Below are positions 1-8,728 of a DNA stretch of 12,189 nucleotides, in pieces (the stretch's first letter is position 1; every line of letters begins with the position of its first letter). This DNA is from Gammaproteobacteria bacterium. GTDB taxonomy: Bacteria > Pseudomonadota > Gammaproteobacteria > Magnimaribacterales > D2472. A model generated the notes under the pieces. That model did no database searches. It was not told where the DNA came from and saw nothing but the letters and a program-made list of their open reading frames with translations. The position numbers were made by a program, and so were the translations under genes. Where the stretch lies: NCBI GenBank assembly GCA_002710265.1, contig PAJW01000024.1, forward strand, positions 1 through 12,189. The letters are read 5' to 3'.

Positions 1-37
1 TGGTCAAGTAAATTTTATATTAGAACAAATATAATGT

Positions 38-46
38 TGTTATAAT
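38..46 (+). promoter_or_regulatory. Extended -10 promoter of the tRNA-Leu gene
   Basis: The sequence TGTTATAAT fits the extended -10 pattern TGnTATAAT, with a perfect TATAAT at 41-46. A start about seven bases downstream would fall near 53, just before the mature tRNA 5' end at 57. A second perfect TATAAT lies at 30-35 but lacks the TG extension. No convincing TTGACA-like -35 box is seen at the usual spacing, which is tolerated when the -10 is extended. The call is inferred from motif and position. Confidence 0.6.
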
Positions 47-56
47 CACGTTTTTT

Positions 57-143
57 GCCGAAGTGGTGGAATTGGTAGACACGCTAGCTTGAGGGGTTAG
101 TGAGCGAAAGCTCGTGCGGGTTCAAGTCCCGCCTTCGGCACCA
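57..143 (+). tRNA. leuU: tRNA-Leu with anticodon GAG, CCA end encoded
   Basis: The full cloverleaf can be drawn. The 7-bp acceptor stem pairs 57-63 (GCCGAAG) with 133-139 (CTTCGGC). The anticodon stem pairs 84-88 with 96-100 and contains one G-U pair. The anticodon loop is TTGAGGG with GAG at 91-93, which reads CUC and CUU leucine codons. The long variable arm typical of class II tRNAs has a GAGC/GCTC stem closed by a GAAA tetraloop (103-113 region). The T stem is GCGGG/CCCGC around a TTCAAGT loop. Discriminator A140 is followed by genome-encoded CCA at 141-143. The sequence closely resembles E. coli leuU, which also lies beside secG, but there both genes share one direction. Here the tRNA faces the secG gene. 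Confidence 0.97.
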
Positions 144-164
144 ACCTATACTTAATCTATAGGT
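144..164. terminator. Short inverted repeat between tRNA-Leu and secG, possible weak bidirectional terminator
   Basis: ACCTATA at 144-150 and TATAGGT at 158-164 form a perfect 7-bp inverted repeat around a 7-base loop. It starts right after the tRNA CCA end and spans the secG stop codon (152-154). It is the only hairpin at the junction of the two convergent genes, which is where terminators are expected. Neither strand has a T tract after the stem and the stem is AT-rich, so it is not a standard intrinsic terminator. It could instead mark RNA 3'-end processing or be chance. Confidence 0.3.
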
Positions 165-463
165 ATCTCATCTGAAAGCCCCTCTTGAATTACTTCTTCT
201 ATTAGAGGTTCATCAAAAACAACTGCAGAATTTTCAGTTTTATATAAATAAGCCAATAGTAAAGATAATATAAGCCAGATAGCAACAATATAATATGTTG
301 CTTTACCAAGAAAATCTGATGGTCCTAGTGCTCCAAACATTGAATTAGATGAACCGCCACCAAAAGCAGACCCTAAATCTGATCCTTTTCCTTGCTGAAG
401 CAGAACTAATGCAATTATTACAACTGCAAGGATAATACATATCACTTTTATAAAAATTATCAT
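152..463 (-). CDS. secG: SecG, preprotein translocase subunit
   Basis: SecG is the small, non-essential SecYEG channel subunit that assists SecA-driven protein export across the inner membrane. The 103-residue protein has the family plan: a membrane segment at about residues 3-22, the conserved cytoplasmic loop beginning LLQQGKGSDLGSAFGGG (21-37) and continuing through a FLGKAT motif (51-56), then a second membrane segment at about 57-74. The last 25 or so residues form an acidic tail, which is variable in the family. Its start codon overlaps the tpiA stop in an ATGA arrangement (460-463), so translation is probably coupled. No strong ribosome binding site precedes it. It is the last gene of the minus-strand block and converges on tRNA-Leu, leaving eight bases between them. 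Confidence 0.96.
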   Translation of the reverse strand: MIIFIKVICIILAVVIIALVLLQQGKGSDLGSAFGGGSSNSMFGALGPSDFLGKATYYIVAIWLILSLLLAYLYKTENSAVVFDEPLIEEVIQEGLSDEIPID

Positions 464-1200
464 AAGTTCTTACCGTTAAAAATATTAACAATATTTGCAA
501 AGCTTTTACCTTCTAGTGAAGCCCCGCCAATTAAAGCCCCATCTATGTAATTTTGTTTAAAGAAGCTTTCTGCATTTGCTTCATTAACGCTACCGCCATA
601 CAAAACAGTTGGAACAATATTGTTTTCAGTTGAGGATTGTACAACATCTTTTATGAATTTATGAATATCATTTATATCTTCTGGGGTGGGAGTATTTCCA
701 GTTCCAATAGCCCAAACAGGCTCATATGCTATAGAAAAGCTTGAAGGAATAATCTTTCCCTTAATTATAGATAACTGATTTTCTAAGATATCTTTTGTTT
801 GATTCTTGTTATTTTCTTCAGCGGATTCACCAATGCAGTAAATAGCATCAACTTTATCAATAGCTATATCTAATTTTTTAGAAATGTTTTCATTTGATTC
901 ATTAAAAATAACCCTCTTTTCTGAGTGTCCTAAGATGGTAAATTTGCAGTCCATATCTTGTATCATATCAATTGATATTGCGCTTGTTCTTGCACCAGAT
1001 GATTTATCAACGTCTTGTACTCCAAGTTTAATATCCAAGCCATATTCATTTATAAGATTCAAAAAATGTTCAACATACATATACGGCGGTGCTATTCCAA
1101 CATATGTACCTGTTGATGATATAAAAGTGTCCATGTATTGCCTTAACCAATCTTGAATCATTTTTTTTGATCCATTACATTTCCAGTTAGCAACTATCAT
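460..1200 (-). CDS. tpiA: Triose-phosphate isomerase
   Basis: This cytoplasmic TIM-barrel enzyme interconverts dihydroxyacetone phosphate and glyceraldehyde 3-phosphate in glycolysis and gluconeogenesis. The 246 residues match the usual length of about 250. Catalytic residues are intact: Asn5 and Lys7 in ANWKCNG, His92 in ILGHSEKR, and the general base Glu160 in AYEPVWAIGTG, which leads into the flexible loop 6. The phosphate-binding segments YGGSV (201-205) and GGASL (225-229) are present. The ATG at 1198-1200 puts the conserved NWK motif close to the N-terminus, as in other TpiA proteins. It starts one base after the glmM stop codon and overlaps secG by four bases, so it sits inside a translationally coupled run. 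tpiA next to secG is the usual order in Pseudomonas-type clusters. Confidence 0.97.
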   Translation of the reverse strand: MIVANWKCNGSKKMIQDWLRQYMDTFISSTGTYVGIAPPYMYVEHFLNLINEYGLDIKLGVQDVDKSSGARTSAISIDMIQDMDCKFTILGHSEKRVIFNESNENISKKLDIAIDKVDAIYCIGESAEENNKNQTKDILENQLSIIKGKIIPSSFSIAYEPVWAIGTGNTPTPEDINDIHKFIKDVVQSSTENNIVPTVLYGGSVNEANAESFFKQNYIDGALIGGASLEGKSFANIVNIFNGKNL

Positions 1201-1201
1201 C

Positions 1202-2527
1202 TTAGTTATGTTTATTAAGAATTAAATCTTTAATATCTTTAGTGTATTTTTTTGCGACGTCTTTTTCAGGCGCTTCTATCATTATTCTTATTTTTGGTTC
1301 AGTGCCTGATGGTCTTACTAAAACTCGCCCTACAGTTATATCTGATTCAACCTCTTTTATTAATTGCTGTAAATCTTTATCGTTTACAATATCTTTATTT
1401 TCTATAAGTACTGCTTCATTTACTTGTGGCATTTTTGAATAGTTAGATAAGATTTCACTAGGCTTCTTTTCTAAAATTAATAAAGATGAAATTACTTTTA
1501 GTGCGGCTATTGTTCCATCTCCAGTGCTCACCAAATCTTTGCATATAATATGGCCTGAAGTCTCTCCACCTAACATCCAACCTTTTTTTGTAAGCATTTC
1601 GCTAACGTACTTATCTCCAACATCTGCCCTGATGAATTTGTATCCTAACTTTTTTATGCCATCCTCTAATCCAAGGTTGCTCATTTTTGTTCCAACTACA
1701 CCAGACCATGCTCCCGTCCTATTAGGATTAGCAAAAGCTAGAATATACAAAAGGTCATCGCCATCAAGAATATTGCCTTTTTCATCAATAATAATGACTC
1801 TATCTCCATCTCCATCAAGCGATACTCCAAAGTCTGCTCTATGATCTAAAACTGCTTTTTTAATAACTTCAGGATTGGTAGAACCACAATCTTGATTAAT
1901 ATTATATCCATCTGGTTCATTTCCAATACAAATCACATCAGCCCCTAGTTCTTCAAATACCTCTGGGCTTACCTTGTAGCATGCTCCATTCGCACAATCT
2001 AATACAATTCTTAGAGAAGAAAAGTTTACTTCAGGTGGAATTGTTGATTTGCAAAACTCAATATATCGTGGCCCAGATTCATCAAATCTATAAGCTTTGC
2101 CTATTGATGAAGTTTCAACTGATATTATTTTTTTTGATAGGTACTTCTCAATTCTTTTTTCTATATCTCTTGAAATTTTTTCGCCATCTTCATTAAAAAT
2201 TTTAATACCATTATCCAAAAAATCATTATGGGAGGCACTTATTACCAGACCAAATTTATTTCTTAATGTTTTAGTCAAATAGGCTACGCCAGGAGTTGGT
2301 AATGGCCCTAATAGTCTTACATTTACCCCGGCAGCAATAAAGCCAGATTGAAGGGCTGCTTCGAGCATATAACCTGAAATTCTTGTATCTTTGCCAATTA
2401 CAACTGTATCCCAGCCAAGCTCTTTCATGACCATACCAGTAGCGTATCCAATTTTTAGGCAAGCTTCGGGTGTTATGACAGTCTCAACGGGTCCCCTAAT
2501 ACCGTCAGTACCAAATTTCAAACTCAT
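1202..2527 (-). CDS. glmM: Phosphoglucosamine mutase GlmM
   Basis: GlmM converts glucosamine 6-phosphate to glucosamine 1-phosphate, the step before UDP-GlcNAc synthesis for peptidoglycan and lipopolysaccharide. The 441 residues carry all four functional loops of the phosphohexomutase family: FGTDGIRG at the N-terminus, the phosphoserine loop ISASHN with Ser99, the metal-binding loop DGDGDR (238-243), the sugar-binding loop GGETSGH (320-326) and the phosphate-binding loop RPSGTEPKIR (405-414). GGETSGH together with the GlmM-type start separates it from phosphomannomutase relatives. The residue after SASHN is Asp, not the usual Pro. The ATG lies nine bases after the ftsH stop with no recognisable Shine-Dalgarno sequence. 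A TATAAT box sits just upstream. folP, which commonly lies between ftsH and glmM, is absent. Confidence 0.97.
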   Translation of the reverse strand: MSLKFGTDGIRGPVETVITPEACLKIGYATGMVMKELGWDTVVIGKDTRISGYMLEAALQSGFIAAGVNVRLLGPLPTPGVAYLTKTLRNKFGLVISASHNDFLDNGIKIFNEDGEKISRDIEKRIEKYLSKKIISVETSSIGKAYRFDESGPRYIEFCKSTIPPEVNFSSLRIVLDCANGACYKVSPEVFEELGADVICIGNEPDGYNINQDCGSTNPEVIKKAVLDHRADFGVSLDGDGDRVIIIDEKGNILDGDDLLYILAFANPNRTGAWSGVVGTKMSNLGLEDGIKKLGYKFIRADVGDKYVSEMLTKKGWMLGGETSGHIICKDLVSTGDGTIAALKVISSLLILEKKPSEILSNYSKMPQVNEAVLIENKDIVNDKDLQQLIKEVESDITVGRVLVRPSGTEPKIRIMIEAPEKDVAKKYTKDIKDLILNKHN

Positions 2528-2535
2528 AAAATGCG

Positions 2536-2541
2536 ATTATA
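2536..2541 (-). promoter_or_regulatory. Possible -10 box just upstream of glmM
   Basis: A perfect TATAAT on the minus strand overlaps the ftsH stop codon and ends eight bases before the glmM ATG. A transcript starting at the standard distance would have a leader of only about two bases. The preceding bases read AGT rather than TGn, and no good -35 box is seen, so this could be chance in AT-rich DNA. The absence of a Shine-Dalgarno sequence before glmM makes it more interesting. Confidence 0.3.
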
Positions 2542-4444
2542 ACTCTTCTGCAGCACCTTTGATTGAAGTTTTTTTAGGTGTTTTTCCTGAAGGTGAGTCA
2601 TCAGACCATCCTTTAGGTTCCCTGGGAGTTGCTCCAGCCATGATGTCGTCAATTTGAGGAGCATCGATGGTTTCATATTTAAGAAGTGCGTCAGCCATAA
2701 CATTTAGTTTGTCTAAATTTTCTTTTAACAATTTCTCAGCTCTTTCATAACATGAATCAATTATGGATTTAACTTCTGAATCTATTAATTTTGATGTTTC
2801 ATCGCTTCTAATTTGCGCTGGGTTTGATGCTGTCCTTCCCAAAAATGGACTTCCTTCATCTTCTCCATATTTAATTGTTCCTAATGCATCAGAGAAGCCC
2901 CATTTAGTGACCATGTTAGTTGCAATACCGGTAGCAACTTCAATATCATTAGACGCTCCTGTTGTTATGCCCTCATTACCATTAATGATACTTTCTGCAA
3001 TTCTTCCTCCAAATAATGTGGCTATTCTTCCAAGCAAATATTCTTTACTTTGCATATATGTATCTTCCTCAGGTAGAAACATTGTTACACCAAGCGCTCT
3101 TCCTCTAGGAATAATTGTTACTTTATAGACAGGATCATGAGTTGGGCATAATCGTCCTACTATTGCATGACCTGCTTCGTGATATGCAGTGATTCTTTTT
3201 TGCTCCTCACTTAGTATCATTGATTTTCTTTCAGCGCCCATCATTATTTTGTCTTTTGCTAAATCAAGATGTGATTGATCTATTTTTTTATCAGAGTACC
3301 TAGCTGCAAAAAGTGCAGCCTCATTTATCAAATTTGCTAAATCAGCTCCAGAAAAACCCGGAGTACCTCTAGCAATAACCAGAGGGTCAACATCAGCTGC
3401 TAAGGGAACTTTTTTCATGTGGACTTTTAATATTGCTTCTCGACCCCTAATATCTGGTAAATCTACAACGACCTGTCTATCAAACCTGCCTGGTCTTAAA
3501 AGAGCTGGATCTAGTACGTCAGGTCTATTAGTAGCTGCTATAACAATAACACCATCATTTCCTTCAAATCCATCCATTTCTACCAGTAACTGGTTTAACG
3601 TTTGTTCTCTTTCATCATGACCACCGCCAAGACCAGTTCCTCTGTGTCTTCCAACAGCATCAATTTCGTCAATGAATACTATACATGGGGCTTGTTTCTT
3701 TGCTTGCTCAAACATATCTCTAACTCTAGAAGCACCAACACCAACAAACATTTCTACAAAATCTGAACCTGATATTGTAAAAAATGGGACTTTAGCTTCA
3801 CCAGCTACCGCTCTTGCGATTAATGTCTTACCTGTTCCTGGAGGGCCCACCATAAGAACACCTCTGGGTATTTTACCTCCAAGCTTTTGGAATTTTGTTG
3901 GATCTTTTAAAAAATCCACCAGTTCTTGAACATCTTGTTTGGCTTCTTCACATCCAGCAACATCTTTAAAAGTTGTTTTAACTTTTCCGCCTTCCATTAA
4001 TTTAGCTTTACTTCTTCCAAATGACATTGGACCACCTTTACCAGACATCCCGCCTTGCATCTGTCTCATGAAGAAGAAAAATATGGCCAGTAAAAGAATA
4101 ATTGGAAATGCTCCGACTAATAGCTGTGAAAACAGAGATGGTTGTTCAACTTTCTCATATACCGCTATTACACCATTCTCTTCAATAGCATTATCAACAG
4201 CTTCGTCCTTCTTAAAGATTGGATGGGTTGTTTCAAATTTCGAGCCGTCTAAACGATCGCCAATAATCGTCATCTGATCGCCTTTGTATACCACTTTAGC
4301 AATTCTATCGGACAAGACTTCTTGCTTGAATTGACTATAACTTATTTGCTCTCTTGCAGTAGAATTTTCAATATTATTGAAAACATAAACCATAAGCGAC
4401 CCAAGTACGACCCAAACAACTAAATTTCTCATAAAACTATTCAT
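2537..4444 (-). CDS. ftsH: FtsH, membrane-anchored ATP-dependent zinc metalloprotease
   Basis: FtsH is an inner-membrane AAA+ protease hexamer that extracts and degrades membrane proteins and short-lived regulators such as LpxC and sigma-32 in enterics. The 635 residues show membrane segments at about 7-23 and 107-126 flanking a periplasmic domain. The AAA domain follows with Walker A GPPGTGKT (200-207), pore motif FVG (233-235), Walker B FIDEID (257-262) and the arginine fingers in LRPGRFDR (R320, R323). The zinc protease domain has HEAGH (422-426), with the third metal ligand Asp500 in GASNDIE. The C-terminal tail after about 605 is low-complexity and hydrophilic, as usual. The ATG is two bases after the rlmE stop, with GGAG about 10 bases upstream. 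Adjacency to rlmE is conserved widely. Confidence 0.98.
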   Translation of the reverse strand: MNSFMRNLVVWVVLGSLMVYVFNNIENSTAREQISYSQFKQEVLSDRIAKVVYKGDQMTIIGDRLDGSKFETTHPIFKKDEAVDNAIEENGVIAVYEKVEQPSLFSQLLVGAFPIILLLAIFFFFMRQMQGGMSGKGGPMSFGRSKAKLMEGGKVKTTFKDVAGCEEAKQDVQELVDFLKDPTKFQKLGGKIPRGVLMVGPPGTGKTLIARAVAGEAKVPFFTISGSDFVEMFVGVGASRVRDMFEQAKKQAPCIVFIDEIDAVGRHRGTGLGGGHDEREQTLNQLLVEMDGFEGNDGVIVIAATNRPDVLDPALLRPGRFDRQVVVDLPDIRGREAILKVHMKKVPLAADVDPLVIARGTPGFSGADLANLINEAALFAARYSDKKIDQSHLDLAKDKIMMGAERKSMILSEEQKRITAYHEAGHAIVGRLCPTHDPVYKVTIIPRGRALGVTMFLPEEDTYMQSKEYLLGRIATLFGGRIAESIINGNEGITTGASNDIEVATGIATNMVTKWGFSDALGTIKYGEDEGSPFLGRTASNPAQIRSDETSKLIDSEVKSIIDSCYERAEKLLKENLDKLNVMADALLKYETIDAPQIDDIMAGATPREPKGWSDDSPSGKTPKKTSIKGAAEEL

Positions 4445-4446
4445 AT

Positions 4447-5013
4447 TTATCTTGCTCCATACAAGTATATTTCAGCTGATTTATTTTTTGATGCAGCAGG
4501 TTTATAAGTTTGGACCATCTTAAAAAGTAATTCCATATGTTTTCTCAAATTTTTAAAATTACTATTTTGAAAAGTCTTTATAATCATTGTTGCATTAAGA
4601 TTTTTTAAATATTGATTTGCTACATTTACCGACAATAAGTTGAGCTCATAAATATTTTCTTCATCAACTGCTTTAATACCTGTTATGTTTGGGGCTATAT
4701 CTGAAATTACAAGGTCAAATTCTCCCTTGATGGAATGAATTTTTTCAATATTATGTATGTTACATATATCATCATTTACAAAAGTTACGCCACTAATTGG
4801 TTCCATGTCCAAAATATCAATTGCAAATATGTTTGATTTTGGATACTTTTTAGCAATATATTGAGACCAACCACCAGGCGCAGAACCAAGATCTAATACA
4901 TTTGTATATGATTTATTATGATTTAGTTTATTCAAAATTTCTTCTAATTTGAAAACAGCTCTTGAGCGATAGCCCATTTGTTTAGCCTTGTTAGCCCAAT
5001 TATCTGCATGCAT
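4447..5013 (-). CDS. rlmE: RlmE, 23S rRNA 2'-O-methyltransferase (FtsJ/RrmJ family)
   Basis: RlmE transfers a methyl group from S-adenosylmethionine to the 2'-O of U2552 (E. coli numbering) in the A loop of 23S rRNA during late 50S assembly. The Rossmann-fold motif [12 protein letters not shown] (41-52) binds the cofactor. The K-D-K-E catalytic tetrad is intact: Lys22 in [10 protein letters not shown], Asp105 in ISDIAPN, Lys146 in IIKTF and Glu181 in SAEIYLY. The protein has 188 residues against 209 in E. coli. The difference is partly at the N-terminus, where the SRWLQEHF-like segment is missing. An in-frame stop at 5026-5028 with no start codon between it and 5013 rules out an upstream start. 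It begins one base after the greA stop and lacks a clear ribosome binding site, so coupled translation is likely. Confidence 0.95.
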   Translation of the reverse strand: MHADNWANKAKQMGYRSRAVFKLEEILNKLNHNKSYTNVLDLGSAPGGWSQYIAKKYPKSNIFAIDILDMEPISGVTFVNDDICNIHNIEKIHSIKGEFDLVISDIAPNITGIKAVDEENIYELNLLSVNVANQYLKNLNATMIIKTFQNSNFKNLRKHMELLFKMVQTYKPAASKNKSAEIYLYGAR

Positions 5014-5014
5014 T

Positions 5015-5491
5015 TTATATATGTTTTACTTCAATAATTTCGTAATTTAAATTACCTGAAGGTGTTTTAATATTGATTTCATCATCAACAAACTTTCCAA
5101 CCATTCCTTTAGCAATCGGTGTATCTATAGATATTTCTCCCTTATCTGGATTAGATTCTAAATTGCCAACGATTTTATAAATAATATTTTTATTCTTATC
5201 GATATCATAGATGGTTACTGTTGAACCAAAAATAACTCTACCTGTCTCTGGAATCTCTTTAACATCAATAACTTGAGCATTAGCAAGAGCATTTTCCATT
5301 TCACTTATCTTTGCTTCAACCAAACCTTGCAATTCTTTTGCAGCATGATATTCAGCATTTTCTTTTAAATCTCCATGCGCTCTAGCTTCTGCAATGGCTT
5401 GTGAAATTTGAGGTCTTTCTACAAATTTAAGATTAGAGAGTTTTTCTTTAATTAAAATCTCACCATCTTTCGTTAATGGTATTCTACTCAT
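5015..5491 (-). CDS. greA: Transcription elongation factor GreA
   Basis: GreA enters the secondary channel of RNA polymerase and stimulates cleavage of backtracked transcripts, rescuing stalled complexes. Starting at the ATG at 5489-5491 gives 158 residues, the same as E. coli GreA, beginning MSRIPLTKDG, which matches the family N-terminus. A TTG two codons upstream (5495-5497) is possible but less likely. The N-terminal coiled coil has the conserved tip HGDLKENAEYHAA with the acidic residues Asp41 and Glu44 that position the catalytic magnesium. The C-terminal globular domain has VIFGSTVT, SPIA-like DTPIAKGMVGK (123-133) and IKTPSG. It lies 24 bases after carB. No good Shine-Dalgarno sequence precedes it, but a perfect extended -10 does. 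The usual neighbour yhbY is absent. Confidence 0.96.
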   Translation of the reverse strand: MSRIPLTKDGEILIKEKLSNLKFVERPQISQAIAEARAHGDLKENAEYHAAKELQGLVEAKISEMENALANAQVIDVKEIPETGRVIFGSTVTIYDIDKNKNIIYKIVGNLESNPDKGEISIDTPIAKGMVGKFVDDEINIKTPSGNLNYEIIEVKHI

Positions 5492-5497
5492 AAACAA

Positions 5498-5506
5498 ATT
5501 ATAGCA
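5498..5506 (-). promoter_or_regulatory. Extended -10 promoter directly upstream of greA
   Basis: The minus strand reads TGCTATAAT, a perfect match to the extended -10 TGnTATAAT. The hexamer occupies positions -12 to -7 relative to the greA ATG, exactly where a -10 box sits relative to a transcription start. The predicted start is therefore the A of the ATG, giving a leaderless greA mRNA. No -35 box of quality is seen near 5521-5527. It may add independent transcription of greA and downstream genes inside the carAB block. Motif and geometry are seen; activity is inferred. Confidence 0.45.
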
Positions 5507-5515
5507 ATTCTTGAA

Positions 5516-8500
5516 TTATTTATTTAATTCTTGAAGGGTGGTATAAGTCCAATTTTCTTCAGACCCTTTTAGCGCCTCAATAACAGCGAAAGCTCCAAAC
5601 ATCGTGGTCGTGCAAAAAATTTTATTCCTAAGCGCACTTTGTCTAATTGATGCAGAATCAAGAATTGATTGAGAGCCCTCTGTGGTATTAATCACAAGGT
5701 CTATTTCATTATTTAGTAAGCTATCAACAACATGTGGCCTTCCTTCCATTACCTTATTGATTTTAGAAACCTCGTATCCCAAATCCTCAATATATTTTGC
5801 TGTACCTGAAGTGGCAACAATTTTTAATCCTGAATCAATTATTGCAGGAACGAATTCATCAAGATATTTTTTATCAGATTTTTTAACACTTATAAAAACT
5901 TTTCCTGACTTTCTTAAAATTTTGTTAGCTCCTTTTTGAGCTTTTGCATAAGCTTCACCAAAATTTGGTCCAATTCCCATAACTTCACCAGTTGATTTCA
6001 TCTCTGGTCCAAGAATTGGGTCAACATGAGGAAATTTGTCAAAAGGCATTACTGCTTCCTTTACAAAAAATAGTCCATTTGGAAGTTTTGAAGAAAAATT
6101 TTGTTCGCTTAAACTCTTTCTAATCATAGCTTTTGATGCAACTTTTGCTAAAGAATTTCCAATTGCTTTGGATATAAAGGGAACAGTTCGTGACGCTCTA
6201 GGGTTGACTTCGATTATGAACACTTCATTGTTTTTAACTGCAAATTGTATGTTCATTAAGCCAATGATATTTAGCTCATTTGCTATATTCAATGCTTGCT
6301 CAGTCATGACAGATTGAATTTCTTTTGAAAGGCTGTATGGGGGCAGCGAGCAAGCAGAGTCACCTGAATGGATGCCAGCCTGTTCTATATGTTGAAGTAT
6401 TCCTCCTATTTGAATCTCTTTTCCATCAGAAACAACATCAACATCTACTTCGATTGCATCTGTTAAATAGCTATCAAGTAAAATTGGCTTGCTATTTGAA
6501 ACTTCAACAGCTTCATTTAAATATCTTTCTAACTCTTTTAAATTATTAACTAATTGCATCGCTCTTCCACCCAGAACATATGATGGTCTTACTACAATTG
6601 GAAATCCTATTTCTTCTGCTTTTTCCATAGCTTCGTCTGCATTTTTAGCAGTTGAATTTGAAGGCTGTTTTAAATTTAACTTATTTACTAACTCTTGGAA
6701 CCTTTCTCTATCTTCTGATCTATCGATTGCATCAACATCAGTTCCAAGAATATTAACTCCTTTTTCGGATAAAACATTAGCAAGTTTTAAAGGTGTTTGT
6801 CCTCCAAATTGAATTACAACACCATCTGGTTTTTCAATATCGATAATATCAAGAATCTTTTCAGTGGTTATTGGTTCAAAATAAAGCCTATTAGAAACAT
6901 CGTAATCAGTTGATACAGTCTCTGGATTACAATTAACCATTATCGATTCGTAACCCTCTTCTTGCACTGCCAGGGAAGCATGAACACAACAATAATCGAA
7001 TTCAATACCTTGTCCAATTCTATTTGGACCGCTTCCAAGAACTAAAATTTTCTTTTTATTTGAAGGATTACTTTCGCAATCATCATCATAAGTCGAATAC
7101 ATGTAACATGTTGATGTAGCAAATTCTGCGGCACATGTGTCAACTCTTCTATAAACCGGTTTTATATTTTTTGATATTCTCAAACATCTAATGTCGTCTT
7201 CAGATGAATTTGTGAGATGTCCAATTCTATTATCCGAAAAACCTTTTTTCTTTAATTTTCTTAAATATTCTTCACCTATATTAGTAATATTTTTTTCGGA
7301 AAGTTCTTTTTCTAATTGAAGCAATTCTTTTATTTGATCTAAAAACCAATAATCAATTTTTGTTAATGAATATATTTTTTCAAGACTCCATTCTTGTCTA
7401 ATGGCGTCTGCAACATAAAATAATCTTTTTGGGCCTGGAATTGTTAATTCATTAGTGAGTATCTCATCTGGAATAATTGAAGCATTGTCTCTAACTGAAT
7501 TTAGTCCATTAAGCCCCTCTTCCATACTGCAAAGAGCTTTTTGAAGTGACTCTTGAAAATTAGAGCCAATCGACATAACCTCACCTACTGATTTCATCTG
7601 AGTTGTGAGTTTGGGACTAGCTTGTGGAAATTTTTCAAATGCAAATTTAGGAATCTTAGTAACAATGTAATCAATAGAGGGCTCAAATGATGCGGGAGTT
7701 AGTCCGCCAGTTATATCATTTTTTAGTTCATCAAGCGTAAAACCAACTGATAAAAGGGCTGCTACTTTTGCAATTGGAAAACCTGTAGCTTTAGAAGCCA
7801 AAGCTGACGATCTGCTTACACGAGGATTCATCTCAATAACAACCATTTTTCCATTTTCTGGATTGACTGCAAACTGGACATTGGATCCCCCTGTATCTAC
7901 CCCAATTTCTCTTAAAATTTTAAAAGAGGCATCTCTCATTATTTGAAACTCTTTGTCTGTTAGAGTTTGAGCAGGTGCTATTGTTATTGAATCTCCAGTA
8001 TGTATACCCATGGGATCTAGATTTTCAATTGAGCATATGATTATGCAATTATCTTCACAATCTCTAACAACTTCCATTTCATACTCTTTCCAACCAATAA
8101 GAGACTCATCAATTAGAAGTTCATTAGTAGGCGATAATTCAAGCCCTTTCTCACAAATATTTTTAAATTCAGAAATGTTATATGCTATACCACCTCCTGT
8201 TCCACCCATGGTGAAAGATGGTCGAATAATACAAGGGAAGCCTATATCTCTTTGGACCTGTAAAGCGTCTTCCATACAATGAGCTATACCAGATGCTGGT
8301 GTCTCAAGGTTAATAGCTTGCATTGTTTCATCAAAAAGTTGACGATCTTCAGCCTTATCAATAGCTTCTCTATTTGCACCTATCAATACAACATTATGTT
8401 TCTTAAGGATTCCTTTTTTATCTAAAGTTAATGCTGTATTAAGAGCTGTTTGACCGCCCATGGTAGGTAGTATTGCATCAGGCTTTTCTTTTTCGATAAT

Positions 8501-8728
8501 TTTTTCAACAGATTCCCAGTGAATAGGTTCAATATATGTTGCATCTGCCAACAATGGATCTGTCATAATAGTAGCAGGATTAGAATTCACTAAAATAACT
8601 CTAAAACCCTCTTCCTTGAGAGCTTTACAGGCCTGAGCACCTGAATAATCAAATTCACATGCCTGCCCAATAATTATTGGACCAGCACCTATGATCAATA
8701 TTGAAGATATATCTTTACGTCTTGGCAT
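5516..8728 (-). CDS. carB: Carbamoyl phosphate synthase, large subunit
   Basis: CarB uses ammonia channelled from CarA, bicarbonate and two ATP to make carbamoyl phosphate for pyrimidine and arginine synthesis. The 1070 residues match the family (about 1073 in E. coli). Two homologous halves each hold an ATP-grasp domain: [17 protein letters not shown] and [12 protein letters not shown] (169-180) in the first, [16 protein letters not shown] and [11 protein letters not shown] (714-724) in the second. The C-terminal MGS-like allosteric domain (about 937-1070) retains Thr973 and Lys992, equivalents of E. coli Thr974 and Lys993 in the UMP/IMP pocket. Glu782, Asp790 and Glu891 match ornithine-site residues, so feedback control is probably retained. 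The ATG overlaps the carA 3' end by 14 bases, with AGAGG three bases upstream. Confidence 0.98.
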   Translation of the reverse strand: MPRRKDISSILIIGAGPIIIGQACEFDYSGAQACKALKEEGFRVILVNSNPATIMTDPLLADATYIEPIHWESVEKIIEKEKPDAILPTMGGQTALNTALTLDKKGILKKHNVVLIGANREAIDKAEDRQLFDETMQAINLETPASGIAHCMEDALQVQRDIGFPCIIRPSFTMGGTGGGIAYNISEFKNICEKGLELSPTNELLIDESLIGWKEYEMEVVRDCEDNCIIICSIENLDPMGIHTGDSITIAPAQTLTDKEFQIMRDASFKILREIGVDTGGSNVQFAVNPENGKMVVIEMNPRVSRSSALASKATGFPIAKVAALLSVGFTLDELKNDITGGLTPASFEPSIDYIVTKIPKFAFEKFPQASPKLTTQMKSVGEVMSIGSNFQESLQKALCSMEEGLNGLNSVRDNASIIPDEILTNELTIPGPKRLFYVADAIRQEWSLEKIYSLTKIDYWFLDQIKELLQLEKELSEKNITNIGEEYLRKLKKKGFSDNRIGHLTNSSEDDIRCLRISKNIKPVYRRVDTCAAEFATSTCYMYSTYDDDCESNPSNKKKILVLGSGPNRIGQGIEFDYCCVHASLAVQEEGYESIMVNCNPETVSTDYDVSNRLYFEPITTEKILDIIDIEKPDGVVIQFGGQTPLKLANVLSEKGVNILGTDVDAIDRSEDRERFQELVNKLNLKQPSNSTAKNADEAMEKAEEIGFPIVVRPSYVLGGRAMQLVNNLKELERYLNEAVEVSNSKPILLDSYLTDAIEVDVDVVSDGKEIQIGGILQHIEQAGIHSGDSACSLPPYSLSKEIQSVMTEQALNIANELNIIGLMNIQFAVKNNEVFIIEVNPRASRTVPFISKAIGNSLAKVASKAMIRKSLSEQNFSSKLPNGLFFVKEAVMPFDKFPHVDPILGPEMKSTGEVMGIGPNFGEAYAKAQKGANKILRKSGKVFISVKKSDKKYLDEFVPAIIDSGLKIVATSGTAKYIEDLGYEVSKINKVMEGRPHVVDSLLNNEIDLVINTTEGSQSILDSASIRQSALRNKIFCTTTMFGAFAVIEALKGSEENWTYTTLQELNK

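Noticed and set aside
1..143. tRNA-Leu as an integration site with an island nearby
   Set aside because: There is no integrase, no repeated tRNA 3' fragment and no accessory gene in the window. All neighbours are conserved housekeeping genes.
884..1156. Forward-strand open frames opposite tpiA, glmM, ftsH, carB and carA
   Set aside because: They are antisense shadows of well-supported genes with no recognisable domains, no ribosome binding sites and compositions typical of reverse-complement reading.
5492..5497. TTG start for greA two codons upstream of the ATG
   Set aside because: The ATG gives exactly the usual 158-residue GreA, and the TTG would start inside the spacer after the TATAAT box.
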